Shown: piece by piece, positions 46,348 to 55,616 of the stretch
Position numbering within the stretch: the stretch's first letter is position 1
How the letters are laid out: each line of letters starts with the position of its first letter
Origin: Acetobacter senegalensis
GTDB taxonomy: Bacteria; Pseudomonadota; Alphaproteobacteria; Acetobacterales; Acetobacteraceae
Assembly (NCBI RefSeq): GCF_001580995.1
Contig: NZ_LHZU01000144.1
Location: 54,631 to 118,630, forward strand
Direction of reading: 5' to 3'
DNA: 64,000 nucleotides
Notes under the pieces: generated by a model
Seen by the model: only the letters and a program-made list of their open reading frames with translations
Database searches by the model: none
What the model was told of the DNA's origin: nothing
Program-made: the position numbers and the translations under genes

Positions 46348-47277
46348 ATGCATTCAGTTTCGATTTCTCCCGCCACCATCAGCGAAAACGCTGTTGAAAG
46401 TGCCCCTTCGGGTCCCCTTCCACCGGGATCAGTCTGCCTGTTTGCTGCCTATACGCCAAATGGTAATTTGCCGCCATATACCTGTTTTTACCTGAAAAAT
46501 CTCAAACGCTGTGGCCTGACAGTGCATATTGTACTCTCCGGCTGTTCAGTTATAACAGAAGAAACGCGTCTGTTTTGTAACGCGCAGGCTTTTACCGTCT
46601 GGCACCGGCCCAATGGCGGCCTTGATTTTGGCGCATGGCGTTTTCTGCTCGGCAAGAACCTCGTTCAGACCGCGCCCTATATCCTGTTTGCGAATGATAG
46701 TGTCTTTGGTCCACTCGCTCCCCTTCCCCCTCTTCTCCGGCTTTTACAGGCCGATACACGCCCTGCGTGGGGACTAGTGGCGTCCCGTGCCGTTACGCCG
46801 CACCTGCAGTCCTGGTTTATCGGCTTTTCTCGTGCCACATTTGAACAGGATGCCGTTCAAAGAGTCTTCTCCCTTCCCTTTGAAGACATGACACGCGCTG
46901 AAATTATATGGCATGGCGAACTTGGGCTTTCCGTTGCTCTGCGTTCAGCAGAAATTCCTCTGCATGCGTTATGGAGTGATGAAAGCAGTCCATTCGCCCG
47001 TATATTCCCCACCAACCCCATGCATTCCCATTGGCGTTCGCTTATTCAGTCAGGCCGAGTTCCTTTTCTGAAACAGGAATTACTTCGCGATAACCCTTTC
47101 GCTCTTTCAGAAGTCAAAAACTGGCGCTCGATCATTCCTCCACAGTGTGGTTTTGACCCGGAATGGATTGAAACGTACCTGAGCCAACATCCTCCTCGGT
47201 CATTTCGGCAGAAATCAACCTGGAAAGGACGATTACTTTATAAAGCCGTAAGCATATCTGATTATTTTAAATGTTAG
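46348..47277 (+). CDS. Rhamnan synthesis F-like protein
   Basis: The 309-residue protein matches the RgpF/rhamnan synthesis F family, found in clusters for rhamnose-containing and other cell-surface polysaccharides. Recognisable parts are the first strand VCLFAAYTPNGNLPPYTCFYLKNLKRCGL, the RPNGGLDFGAWRFLLG segment, LFANDSVFGPLAPL and WGLVASRAVTPHLQSWFIGFSRATFEQDAV. No signal or membrane helix. The C-terminal third (about 225-309) is less conserved. It lies at the edge of a surface module with glycosyltransferases and an RTX-like protein. Confidence 0.75.
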   Translation: MHSVSISPATISENAVESAPSGPLPPGSVCLFAAYTPNGNLPPYTCFYLKNLKRCGLTVHIVLSGCSVITEETRLFCNAQAFTVWHRPNGGLDFGAWRFLLGKNLVQTAPYILFANDSVFGPLAPLPPLLRLLQADTRPAWGLVASRAVTPHLQSWFIGFSRATFEQDAVQRVFSLPFEDMTRAEIIWHGELGLSVALRSAEIPLHALWSDESSPFARIFPTNPMHSHWRSLIQSGRVPFLKQELLRDNPFALSEVKNWRSIIPPQCGFDPEWIETYLSQHPPRSFRQKSTWKGRLLYKAVSISDYFKC

Positions 47278-47546
47278 AATTTTGACGCAATCAAAAACTG
47301 AAAAAGACTGAACTCTTAATATTTTGTTATTACAGAAAATATATTTTTATTATTCTCTTTTGAAAAATTCTATTCGATTCTACTTATCATTTTACAGAAA
47401 AACAATTTCTATCAGGAATAACGCCACATCGAAATATTGACCGAATAAAATACAATAATGATACTATCACTTAAGAAATGAATACACTCTTATGTGCAGC
47501 CCTTTTAAAAGGCATACCACCTCGTTGTTTAACATTCCCCATAAAA
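47278..47546. other. AT-rich non-coding gap
   Basis: Strongly AT-rich, with many short A/T runs and no open frame worth calling. It lies between the convergent rhamnan-synthesis-F-like and RTX-like genes. Only the terminator at its right end is supported. Confidence 0.6.
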
Positions 47547-47570
47547 AAACCGGGCTGTTAAGCCCGGTTT
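47547..47570 (-). terminator. Strong intrinsic terminator of the RTX-like gene
   Basis: AAACCGGGCT and AGCCCGGTTT form a perfect 10-bp stem with a 4-base loop. On the minus strand TTTTTTTA overlaps and follows the stem, 30 bases after the stop codon of the RTX-like gene. Confidence 0.88.
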
Positions 47571-47599
47571 CTTCAACACATAAAATCTAAACTGAGATC

Positions 47600-49033
47600 T
47601 TATTTAATGTTGTTAGCAATGTTGAACTGGCTGGTGTTCAGGCTGTCAACGCCAACAAACGTAATCTGGCTCTGGTCAGACAGAGTGATGGTCGTGTTGC
47701 CATCTTTATGCGTTGCAGCATCCAGAACCTTCTGCAGGTCTGCATCGCTGTAACCGTAGTTTACCAGCAGGACAGAGTTGCCGGCTGCGCTACCGAAGTC
47801 AGAGATGGTGTAGTCTGCACCAGCAATCCCGTCACGGAAGCCGAACACGTTTGCTGCGCCCGTGCCACCCTGCATGGTTGCGTTGCCCACGCCACCAACC
47901 AGCGTATCGCTGGCAGAACCACCGATGAAAAGCTGGTTACCCGTGCCGTAGGTTGTGCCGAATGCATGAATACCGAATGCGGAAGAAGCGCCATCCAGCG
48001 TTTCGTTGCCTTCGTTTGCAACAAACAGAGACGTGCCAGCCGTAGAGTTGACAATCGCATCCAGACCGTTTGCACCGAAGATGGTGGTCTGGCCAGCCGT
48101 GATGGTGGTAACGCCCGTGCCACGGATGAAGGTCAGAGAACCGCTGACATCCACGTTGGCTGCATTGGTGTTGGAAACTTCAAAGTCACCGTAAGCAGCG
48201 GAAATGGTGCTCAGCTGGCCACCAATAACCGTTCCGGTAGAACCGGCCAGGTTGATGGAGGTGTGCGGAACGCTGGTATCATTACCGTTGGAACCACCGA
48301 TAACAGTGCTTCCACCGCCAACCGTGATCTGCTCACCATCGGCGCTGTTATCAACAACCAGAGAGTTTGCACCCACCTGCACAACAGAGCTGGCACCGTT
48401 CAGGGTGATGTTCTGCGTGCCTGCCGTTGCGGTAATGGTGTCCTGCCCATCGGAGTGGACATAGTTAACACCCGTGCCCAGCGTGATGGTGTTGTCACCA
48501 GCGCCTGCGGCAATCGTGTTGTTGCCAGCACCGGTATCAATAATATCGTTGCCGTCACCGGTCAGGATGTTCCAGTCACCAGCGGTGCTGAGGTTGCTGC
48601 CCTGGAAACGGTTGTCACCGGAACCAGCCAGGAACGTGCCGCTCTGGCTGCCTGCGCGGAAAGAGATACCGGCTTCGGTGCCACCCAGAACCGTTACGTT
48701 CTGTGCCGTGTCCTTGGTGATATCAACATTCACCCAACCGGCAAGAGCGGAACCCGCCTGCGCCGTGGGGTCAGACCCGATGGACAGCCATTCGGTATTG
48801 CCTGCTACGTTGTAGGAACCAGCGGAGGTGATCACTCCGTATCCAGCCTGGTTGCTACCAGCCTGTCCATTATTAGCGCCCGGGGTCAGGTACCGCACAT
48901 CAAGCGTATCGACAACGCCGCTCAGCTTAGAGGAAAGAGCGTCAGCCTGCTTGACGAGGGTCGAGTTCTGCGAACCATCGACAGTAACCTGTACCTGTCC
49001 ACCTGACGCACCGACAACGGTGATAATCGCCAT
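47600..49033 (-). CDS. RTX-like calcium-binding repeat protein, probably secreted
   Basis: The 477-residue protein is rich in Gly, Thr, Ser, Asn and Ala, has very few Lys/Arg and I see no Cys. Residues about 158-200 hold degenerate RTX nonapeptides in series (GDGNDIIDT, GAGNNTIAA, GAGDNTITL, GTGVNYVHS), which normally form a calcium-bound beta roll. Around 370-420, GGSASDTLVGG, GGTGAANVFGFRDG and ADYTISDFG resemble the closing region of RTX proteins. There is no N-terminal Sec signal, so export by a type I system with a C-terminal signal is the likely route; no such exporter is in the window. AAGGA precedes the ATG and codon choice looks optimised, suggesting high expression. Flanking genes concern glycosylation. 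Confidence 0.75.
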   Translation of the reverse strand: MAIITVVGASGGQVQVTVDGSQNSTLVKQADALSSKLSGVVDTLDVRYLTPGANNGQAGSNQAGYGVITSAGSYNVAGNTEWLSIGSDPTAQAGSALAGWVNVDITKDTAQNVTVLGGTEAGISFRAGSQSGTFLAGSGDNRFQGSNLSTAGDWNILTGDGNDIIDTGAGNNTIAAGAGDNTITLGTGVNYVHSDGQDTITATAGTQNITLNGASSVVQVGANSLVVDNSADGEQITVGGGSTVIGGSNGNDTSVPHTSINLAGSTGTVIGGQLSTISAAYGDFEVSNTNAANVDVSGSLTFIRGTGVTTITAGQTTIFGANGLDAIVNSTAGTSLFVANEGNETLDGASSAFGIHAFGTTYGTGNQLFIGGSASDTLVGGVGNATMQGGTGAANVFGFRDGIAGADYTISDFGSAAGNSVLLVNYGYSDADLQKVLDAATHKDGNTTITLSDQSQITFVGVDSLNTSQFNIANNIK

Positions 49034-49409
49034 TTATTTCGTCCTTCTCACTCTCCGCTGCGGCGCGAAAAACCCTTACCTTCACAGCGGCATACTTCTG
49101 TCATGTTCAGTTCTAGGCGAATCATCCGCGAGCTTGCAAGCATATTTTGAGTATTTGCCGGGTATATTCGCTTTTTTAACACCCCCGTCTCATAACAGAA
49201 ACGCGGTCAGTTCTTTTGACCGTACGTTACAAAACTACAGCGTCAAGTACCGCACCAAGATAGCAGAGCATTTTTCTTGCGGTTTACAGCCAATAGACTC
49301 GCCAATGCGCACAATTGCACAACGACCGGCCTTTTCTACTCGCCTGTCCTCTCAACAGCAACATTTCTGCATTCTATCTAAATGAGAAAATATTGCTGTC
49401 ATTTCCCTC
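49034..49409. other. Upstream region of the RTX-like gene
   Basis: This 376-base gap holds no supported gene; the overlapping plus-strand frame is an antisense shadow. It should contain the promoter of the RTX-like gene, whose leader includes AAGGA before the ATG. Confidence 0.5.
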
Positions 49410-52280
49410 TTACAGGCAGACTCGACTCTGTTTTTCTTCGGAAAGAACTGCTTCATACAGGCTCAAAAGTTGATCCGCCTGCGCCGAATAGGTGGGCAGC
49501 GCCCCCTTAAGAGGGTTTTCATAATTTTCCAGCATGGCGGCATTCTCAAGTAATGAGCTTATGGCGCGCCTCAATCCTTCAGACCGCCCATCCAGTTCTA
49601 TATAAGTGCCATTTACCCCATCAACCACGTCTTCAGACTGACCACCGGGCGCGGTTGTGACAACCCATACATCACGCGCCAGAGCTTCACGCACTGTCAG
49701 GCCAAAACTTTCTTTCCATTGGGAAGGGAAAAGAAGAACATCGATTCTATCAAAAAAATCATCAACTTCTTCAGGAGTATAGGACGGAATGACCTCCACT
49801 TTCCCGCCTACTTTCCATAAACGTGTATCAATCGATTTGAATCCGAGCTTGAGTGTATTATCAACCAGCACCAGTTCCCAATCTGTTCTTTCCAATGCCT
49901 CGAAGGCTTTCCTTACAAGGGGAAACCCTTTTACGGCCTCATTCCCCCCCACATACCCGAAGCGAACAGGTGCCCCCGGTTTACGCCTGAGATGCGGGCG
50001 TTTGGGCCAGACAAAGCCGTTCCTGTTGACAACAAGCTGGTCAACCGGAACGCCATTGGCTGCATACAGCTCAAGATGAGACTGGCTAGGGCTCAGGAGA
50101 CGGGAGGCATATTTCAGGCATTCCTGCATCATGAGCATCCGTTCCGACAGATGCCGCGCACCGGGCACACAGGTTTCACACACCCGCAGATCTATGGTTT
50201 TCTGAAAACAGTATCGGCCGTTTTTCTGCACCATGAACTGGCGATCACATAACCACCACGCATCGTGCAAAGTGACAATGTAAGGAACGCCCAGTTCCTG
50301 ACACACACGCACCAAGGATGTGCCCAGCCCCTGGGTTGCATGAAAATGCACAATCTCCGGCTGCCAGGCCTGAACCCAACTTCTGAAAATTTCTCCAATC
50401 GCCGGGTTATCCAGACCTGCAATAGGGTCTTCCGGCACGGGAACAGAAAGTGCCTGCATGTCATGCACCTGATACCGCAGGGCTGAGTTCGGCAGATCCT
50501 CCAGAGACGGACGAGAGGTCATGACCGCAACATCCATGCCCCGCTGCTGCATGGCTTTCGCCATTTCCTCCGCAACCAGCGTTGCCCCGCCAAATGAACG
50601 GGGCTCAAAGAACACATTCACAACCATAAGGCGGGGTCGTGTATAATCAGGCTTAACGGGTGCGCCAAATGCGGGAAGAACCTGCTGTTGTGCCACCGCC
50701 TGCGGACGATAACGCGCCAGAATATCGGCCCGCGCCTTTTCGCCAATGTCATGGCGCAACGCGGTATTATCCGCCAACGCCAGCAAAGCCGTTTTCCAGT
50801 CCTCCGGGGTCGCGGCCAGATAGCCGTTTGTTCCCGTCTCAATAGCATCCGCAAAGGCCTGAGCCGGAGAACAGACGGAGGGAACAGCGAGAACTGCCGC
50901 TTCCAGATATTTTATGTTGCTTTTTGCATCATTGAAAAGGCCGGGCTCCAGAGGAGCAATGGCAATATCCGCCTGCGCAAGAAGCTGCAAATAGGCCGCA
51001 TAGGAGCGCCCTTGCAGCCTTTCCACCCGGTCTCCCAAAGCGTCAAACTCTGATGGAAGAGTCAGATCACCAACAATCTGCAACCGTATGCGTGGGTTTG
51101 CCTGCATGGCGGCCAGGATTCCCGGTGCGGCAACCCGAAAATCCATATCATGCGTCTTGGTGCCAGACCCGTAAAAGACAACGATCTGGCTTTGATCTTC
51201 TCCTTCTGCCTGAGCAGGCTGGGCACGGAGCGCGTTTGCCGACGTGAGTGTTTCTACATCCAGGGCGTTCTCAATAACGGCAACATCATTCACGCCGGCC
51301 TGGCGCATGGCGTCCGCAAGCCCGCGGGTAGACGCTATAGCCCGACCACAGGCAAGCAGGGCTTTTCTATAATTGGCTACGCCTTCCAGCACATTACGCC
51401 GCTCTGCCCCGGAGAGTGTTTTCAGGTTGGTATTTTTCTCATAAGACGCCGGGTCAAAAATAAGGTCATCCACTTCCCACCATGGTGAAAGGGAAAGCCG
51501 ATGCGCCTCATCTATCAGTTGCATCCCATCCTTGTTTCCAGGCACGCGGTAGAAGACCACCCGGGTACAGACCTGCAACAGGGAAAGCGCACGCGTAATA
51601 TCGTACCATTCCACCACAACAACCCGCCAGCCGAGGCTTTCCAGCGCCTCCTGCCGTTGCCACACGCGATATTTGGCGCATTGCGGAATGGAAAGTTCAG
51701 CAATGATCAGAAACAGAGGCTGGAAATCATCCGTCGTTCGGGCAGGGAGGGAACTGAGGTAGACGTCTTCTGCGCGTTTGCGGCTTTCTTTCTCGGTTGA
51801 TCTGGAAAGAGACCTTACGGATTTGCGCCCGAAAACCCCTATCCGTGGAATATCCGGCAAACGGGCATGAAGGCGCTCCGCCACACCGCGCCACCCCTCA
51901 TCCTGCGCAATCTCACGCACCCTTTGCACAACCTCTTTTACCGGCCGCCCGGAGGGCATGCGCCCTGCCGCAAGAGACCTCACCGCCCGCAGAGGCATGG
52001 TCACTTTCCATGAAAGAGATGTCCGTTCCAGATGCCGGTAATGACGCTCGGACGCCAGAGCAGAGAACATGCCATCTGATCGCAGGGAATGCAGGCGCGC
52101 ACTAGCGCGATATCCCACCACCAGATCTTCCGCCAGGTGAAGCTGCTTTTGCAGGAGCGCATCATCCGCGGAGGCCCCCTCGCTCTGAGGAAGGTCCTCT
52201 TTTACACCAAGCAAAGAAACCGGATCACGCATCACGTCAGTCATGCCCGAAACATGCCGTTCTTCCTCATGGCTGTCCAT
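49410..52280 (-). CDS. Large glycosyltransferase with two GT-B domains
   Basis: From ATG at 52280 the protein has 956 residues. After about 190 N-terminal residues, which include ERTSLSWKVTMPLRAVRSL, a segment often seen beside GT domains of large surface glycosyltransferases, a first GT-B unit follows (about 190-540) with PQCAKYRVWQRQEALESLGW, WEVDDLIFD, VFYGSGTKTHDMDF and APLEPGLFNDAKSNIKYLEAA. A second GT4-like unit (about 546-945) has FFEPRSFGGATLVAEEMAKAM, HFHATQGLGTSLVRVCQELG, FGYVGGNEAVKGF and LFPSQWKESFGLTVREALARDVWVV. No membrane helix. The start is not certain (ATG at 52244 or GTG at 52367 also in frame). It faces away from another multidomain glycosyltransferase. Confidence 0.82.
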   Translation of the reverse strand: MDSHEEERHVSGMTDVMRDPVSLLGVKEDLPQSEGASADDALLQKQLHLAEDLVVGYRASARLHSLRSDGMFSALASERHYRHLERTSLSWKVTMPLRAVRSLAAGRMPSGRPVKEVVQRVREIAQDEGWRGVAERLHARLPDIPRIGVFGRKSVRSLSRSTEKESRKRAEDVYLSSLPARTTDDFQPLFLIIAELSIPQCAKYRVWQRQEALESLGWRVVVVEWYDITRALSLLQVCTRVVFYRVPGNKDGMQLIDEAHRLSLSPWWEVDDLIFDPASYEKNTNLKTLSGAERRNVLEGVANYRKALLACGRAIASTRGLADAMRQAGVNDVAVIENALDVETLTSANALRAQPAQAEGEDQSQIVVFYGSGTKTHDMDFRVAAPGILAAMQANPRIRLQIVGDLTLPSEFDALGDRVERLQGRSYAAYLQLLAQADIAIAPLEPGLFNDAKSNIKYLEAAVLAVPSVCSPAQAFADAIETGTNGYLAATPEDWKTALLALADNTALRHDIGEKARADILARYRPQAVAQQQVLPAFGAPVKPDYTRPRLMVVNVFFEPRSFGGATLVAEEMAKAMQQRGMDVAVMTSRPSLEDLPNSALRYQVHDMQALSVPVPEDPIAGLDNPAIGEIFRSWVQAWQPEIVHFHATQGLGTSLVRVCQELGVPYIVTLHDAWWLCDRQFMVQKNGRYCFQKTIDLRVCETCVPGARHLSERMLMMQECLKYASRLLSPSQSHLELYAANGVPVDQLVVNRNGFVWPKRPHLRRKPGAPVRFGYVGGNEAVKGFPLVRKAFEALERTDWELVLVDNTLKLGFKSIDTRLWKVGGKVEVIPSYTPEEVDDFFDRIDVLLFPSQWKESFGLTVREALARDVWVVTTAPGGQSEDVVDGVNGTYIELDGRSEGLRRAISSLLENAAMLENYENPLKGALPTYSAQADQLLSLYEAVLSEEKQSRVCL

Positions 52281-52464
52281 AAAAACAAGATATACCCTCA
52301 AATGCCCCAGTAATACTGGCTCTTTGCTACAGAAACGCCTGAACAGAAGATCGTTCCTGACACGCACACTTTGACGGGCCTTCCCGAAGATTTATATATC
52401 ACTCAGATATTTGGTTTATTTGATTTCAGTTTCGGCTTGCCGTTTTCAAAGTGAAAAGAAGAGA

Positions 52465-54933
52465 ATGCCCCAGCGTCCCTCCGCCTCAGTGTCTGCTACC
52501 CACCTGTCAGAGCACAAGGCCTCTCCTTTTCCGGCCCATGCAGAGCATGGCTCGCTCCATCCACGCCCTCCTGCTCCGGCCAACACCCCGCAGACGGAGA
52601 CTCCTGCAGACAATCGGGCACTCAGAATTGCGTTGGCAGACGCCCTGACAGAACTTTCCCTCGCCCGCAGCGCCCTTGCGGATCAAACACGACGCATCCA
52701 GTTGCTCGAACAGGCCGAGGCAGAACGAGAACGCGCCTTCCAGGTTATCACCACCCAGTTGGCGGACCATCAGAGAGCACTGGCAGAAACAGCCCGGACG
52801 CTGACTCCTCACCCCTCCCGCCTGCGTCGTCTTTGGCGCACTCTGCGCTATCCTCCTGTAACACCGGCCTTACCTGACGCACCCGTTCTGGAAGCTCTTC
52901 CTTCCATTCCTCCCTCTCTTCCACAGCGTCCCGCCCATCGGCCTCTTCCGCCCCCTCACAGCGGGCCGCGCAAGATTCTGTTTGTTGCCGGAGAGCTGGA
53001 TACTACAGGCCGCATCTATCGGTGCGAACGGATGGCGGCAGCCTTTGCGGCGGCTGGCGTTGAAGTGCGCGTGCTTGATTGCCCTGTTGTAGGGCCGGAT
53101 GATGTCAACTGGGCGGATGCCCTTGTCATCTGGCGTACCCGCATGAGTGAGCATGTCAGCATCATGCTGCGTCTGTTTCAGGAGCAGGGAAAGCCTACAA
53201 TTTTTGACATCGATGATCTGGTTTTCCGGCCGGACCTCGCAAAAATCGAGATTATTGACGGCATTCGTCACGGCTGGACAGTTACAGAAGAAACCACCTG
53301 CCAGATTTTCACAGATTTCAAACAAACCGTTGAAAAATGTGACATGGCGTTCACCACCACCCTCGAACTGGCCGACGAACTCTTCATGACCGGCGTAAGA
53401 CCTGTGGTGGTGCTACCGAACACATTTGATCATGAAACCCAACGCCGGGGCCGCCTTGCCGCCCGCCGCAAGCAGCTTATCGGGCCAGATGGTCTTATCC
53501 GCATTGGATACGCCGCCGGGTCACGCACGCATCAACGAGACTTCAAACTTGTTTCACAGGTGCTGGCAGACCTGTTGCGGGCAGATAACCGGCTACGGCT
53601 TGTGCTGTTTACAGTGAACGACACCCTTCCTCTGCTGCTGATGGAAGAATTTCCTGAACTGAGCGGGCTGGAAGAACAAATTGAATGGCGCACCTTTGTG
53701 CCTCTTGTCGATCTTCCTGCCGAAATGGCCCGGTTTGATATTTCCATCATTCCGCTTGAGACTGACAATGTGTTCTGCGAAGCCAAAAGCGAGATCAAGC
53801 TCTTTGAAGCAGCGCTTGGAAATGTCTGTTCCATAGCCTCACCCACCGCCCCCTTCCGGCGGATTATCCAACACGGGCAGAATGGCTTGCTCGCCAGCAC
53901 GGCGGACGAATGGCGGGAGGGCCTGCTTACGCTTATTCGCGATCCTGCTCTTCGGCAGAAACTGGCCTGCAACGCATTCAACTGCGCCCTGTGGTTCTTT
54001 GGCCCGGAACGGTTGAGCTTTCTGGCACGCGATGCCGTGCTCTCCATGGGTGCCGGGCTGGAGTGTGCTCAAGCCAGCGCCCGCCTGATAACCGGCAGCA
54101 GAGACACGACACCTCTTATCCCCGTTGTACCGGATAGTGAAACACTCTTTTTGCATGACCAACTGGATCAGGCTGATGTGAGTGTTGTGGTCACCTCCTA
54201 CAACTATGAACATTTCATTCTGGAAGGCCTTGAAAGTGTCGTGGCGCAAACGCTGGACATGCTTGACCTGATTATTGTGGATGACGGCTCCACCGATGGC
54301 TCCGTACCCCTGATTCTGGCATGGGCGGCAAAACACACATCCCGTTTCAATCGGCTGCTTGTCTTGCGCTCTATTTCCAACGCAGGCCTTGGCGGCGCAC
54401 GCAATATTGGTATGGCAGCAACAGAAACCCCTTACGTCATGCAACTGGATGCAGATAACAGGCTGGCACCAACTGCCTGTGAGCGCCTTATTGAGGCGCT
54501 AAAGACTGAAGGGGCTGCCTTTGCTTATCCTATAATCGAGCAATTCGGTGCCCGTATCCATAACGGCGTTCTGGGTAACCGTCCCTTTCAACCTCTTGCC
54601 TTTGTGCCATCCAACTACATTGATGCCATGGCCATGGTGGCCAAATGGGCATGGGCAGCCGTAGGCGGCTATTATGTGCAGCGTGACGCCATGGGCTGGG
54701 AGGACTTTGACCTCTGGTGCAATTTTGCAGAACGCGGCTTCGTTGGTGTCCATGTACCGGAAATTCTGGCGCAGTACCGCCGCCACACATCGTCCATGAC
54801 GAATGCGGTAACAGAAACGCCTGATCACAAACCTCAGATTGTGTCACTTCTGGAAGCACGGCACCCTTGGCTGCGCCTGACACACCCCCACGCTGCCCCC
54901 AGAGACGACACACCAACAGAGACAGCGGTTTAA
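52465..54933 (+). CDS. Glycosyltransferase with GT-B and GT-A (family 2) domains
   Basis: The 822-residue protein begins with a Pro/Ala-rich part and a short coiled coil (about 60-110), then a GT-B-like unit (about 175-530: RIYRCERMAAAFAAAGVEV, PTIFDIDDLVFRPDL, IGYAAGSRTHQRDFKLV, PLETDNVFCEAKSEIKLFEAAL) and a C-terminal GT2 unit (about 570-800) with SVVVTSYNYEHFILEGLESV, the nucleotide-binding DDGSTDGS and the DxD-like MQLDADNRL, then GWEDFDLWCNFAERG. The GT-B half resembles the first GT-B unit of the divergent neighbour. ATG at 52465 has AAGAAGAGA in front. No membrane segment; probably acts in the cytoplasm on a lipid- or protein-linked glycan. Confidence 0.84.
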   Translation: MPQRPSASVSATHLSEHKASPFPAHAEHGSLHPRPPAPANTPQTETPADNRALRIALADALTELSLARSALADQTRRIQLLEQAEAERERAFQVITTQLADHQRALAETARTLTPHPSRLRRLWRTLRYPPVTPALPDAPVLEALPSIPPSLPQRPAHRPLPPPHSGPRKILFVAGELDTTGRIYRCERMAAAFAAAGVEVRVLDCPVVGPDDVNWADALVIWRTRMSEHVSIMLRLFQEQGKPTIFDIDDLVFRPDLAKIEIIDGIRHGWTVTEETTCQIFTDFKQTVEKCDMAFTTTLELADELFMTGVRPVVVLPNTFDHETQRRGRLAARRKQLIGPDGLIRIGYAAGSRTHQRDFKLVSQVLADLLRADNRLRLVLFTVNDTLPLLLMEEFPELSGLEEQIEWRTFVPLVDLPAEMARFDISIIPLETDNVFCEAKSEIKLFEAALGNVCSIASPTAPFRRIIQHGQNGLLASTADEWREGLLTLIRDPALRQKLACNAFNCALWFFGPERLSFLARDAVLSMGAGLECAQASARLITGSRDTTPLIPVVPDSETLFLHDQLDQADVSVVVTSYNYEHFILEGLESVVAQTLDMLDLIIVDDGSTDGSVPLILAWAAKHTSRFNRLLVLRSISNAGLGGARNIGMAATETPYVMQLDADNRLAPTACERLIEALKTEGAAFAYPIIEQFGARIHNGVLGNRPFQPLAFVPSNYIDAMAMVAKWAWAAVGGYYVQRDAMGWEDFDLWCNFAERGFVGVHVPEILAQYRRHTSSMTNAVTETPDHKPQIVSLLEARHPWLRLTHPHAAPRDDTPTETAV

Positions 54934-55348
54934 AATTGAACTGGCTGTCATATCCAGAGCATGATTTCAGACCTCTTTTCGATGTTTCCCACGTCTGCCT
55001 TTCCACTACGCCTTCTGAGTGGTCAGTCTTGTGTGGTTGGCTAAACTTTATGATTCAACCAATGCTTGTGGCGTGCCTGCACATAGGTTTTCGTGTGAGG
55101 CACAAGCGACCTGGCAGACTGTGATGGGACGTAAATCGCGTTAAATAAGGACCATCTCAAGAAAGCGATTCCCCTGCCTCAGCTTAACAGGAGCTTTCAG
55201 GCTACTTTTCTTCAAAAAATGTGCGCGCAAATCTGCCTGCCATAATGACAAACATTAGCGATTTTATTTTTACATTCTGATGATATACGATGCAGCTAGA
55301 TGAACAAAATTTTCATTCATCTAAGCTCCTGATTTTCTTGGGAAAATC
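54934..55348. other. Non-coding region with hairpins after tRNA-Gly
   Basis: No gene is supported in these 415 bases. Directly 3' of tRNA-Gly (minus strand) lies GATTTTC-TTGG-GAAAATC (55331-55348), then AGATGAA...TTCATCT (55298-55322), which may serve in tRNA 3'-end processing or termination. The part near 54934-55130 shows nothing recognisable. Confidence 0.5.
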
Positions 55349-55423
55349 TGGAGCGGGCGATGGGATTCGAACCCACGACCCCAACCTTGGCAAGGTTGTG
55401 CTCTACCCCTGAGCTACGCCCGC
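55349..55423 (-). tRNA. tRNA-Gly (anticodon GCC)
   Basis: On the minus strand: acceptor GCGGGCG/CGCCCGC, D arm with GCTCAGGGGTAGAGC, anticodon loop TTGCCAA between CAACC and GGTTG, T arm GTGGG-TTCGAAT-CCCAT, discriminator T and encoded CCA. Confidence 0.95.
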
Positions 55424-55616
55424 ATCGGATGGCCACCTTCTACGAGGGAAAGAGAAAACGCGCAAGAGGGTATTTCAAATTTTTTTATGCTTTTGTTTCA
55501 GCCCTCTCTGCCTCCCTTCCCTCATCACCATTTGGAGGGATGGTTCGCCTGCATATTGGCGTTAAAAAGGCTTGTCTGTAATCATGACGCCCGTTTCAGG
55601 TTCAGGAGGGCTGTTC

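Noticed and set aside
47708..49006. 432-codon plus-strand frame across the RTX-like gene
   Set aside because: It is antisense to a gene with clear RTX repeats, ribosome site and terminator; its translation has no recognisable domain and reflects the biased codon use of the real gene.
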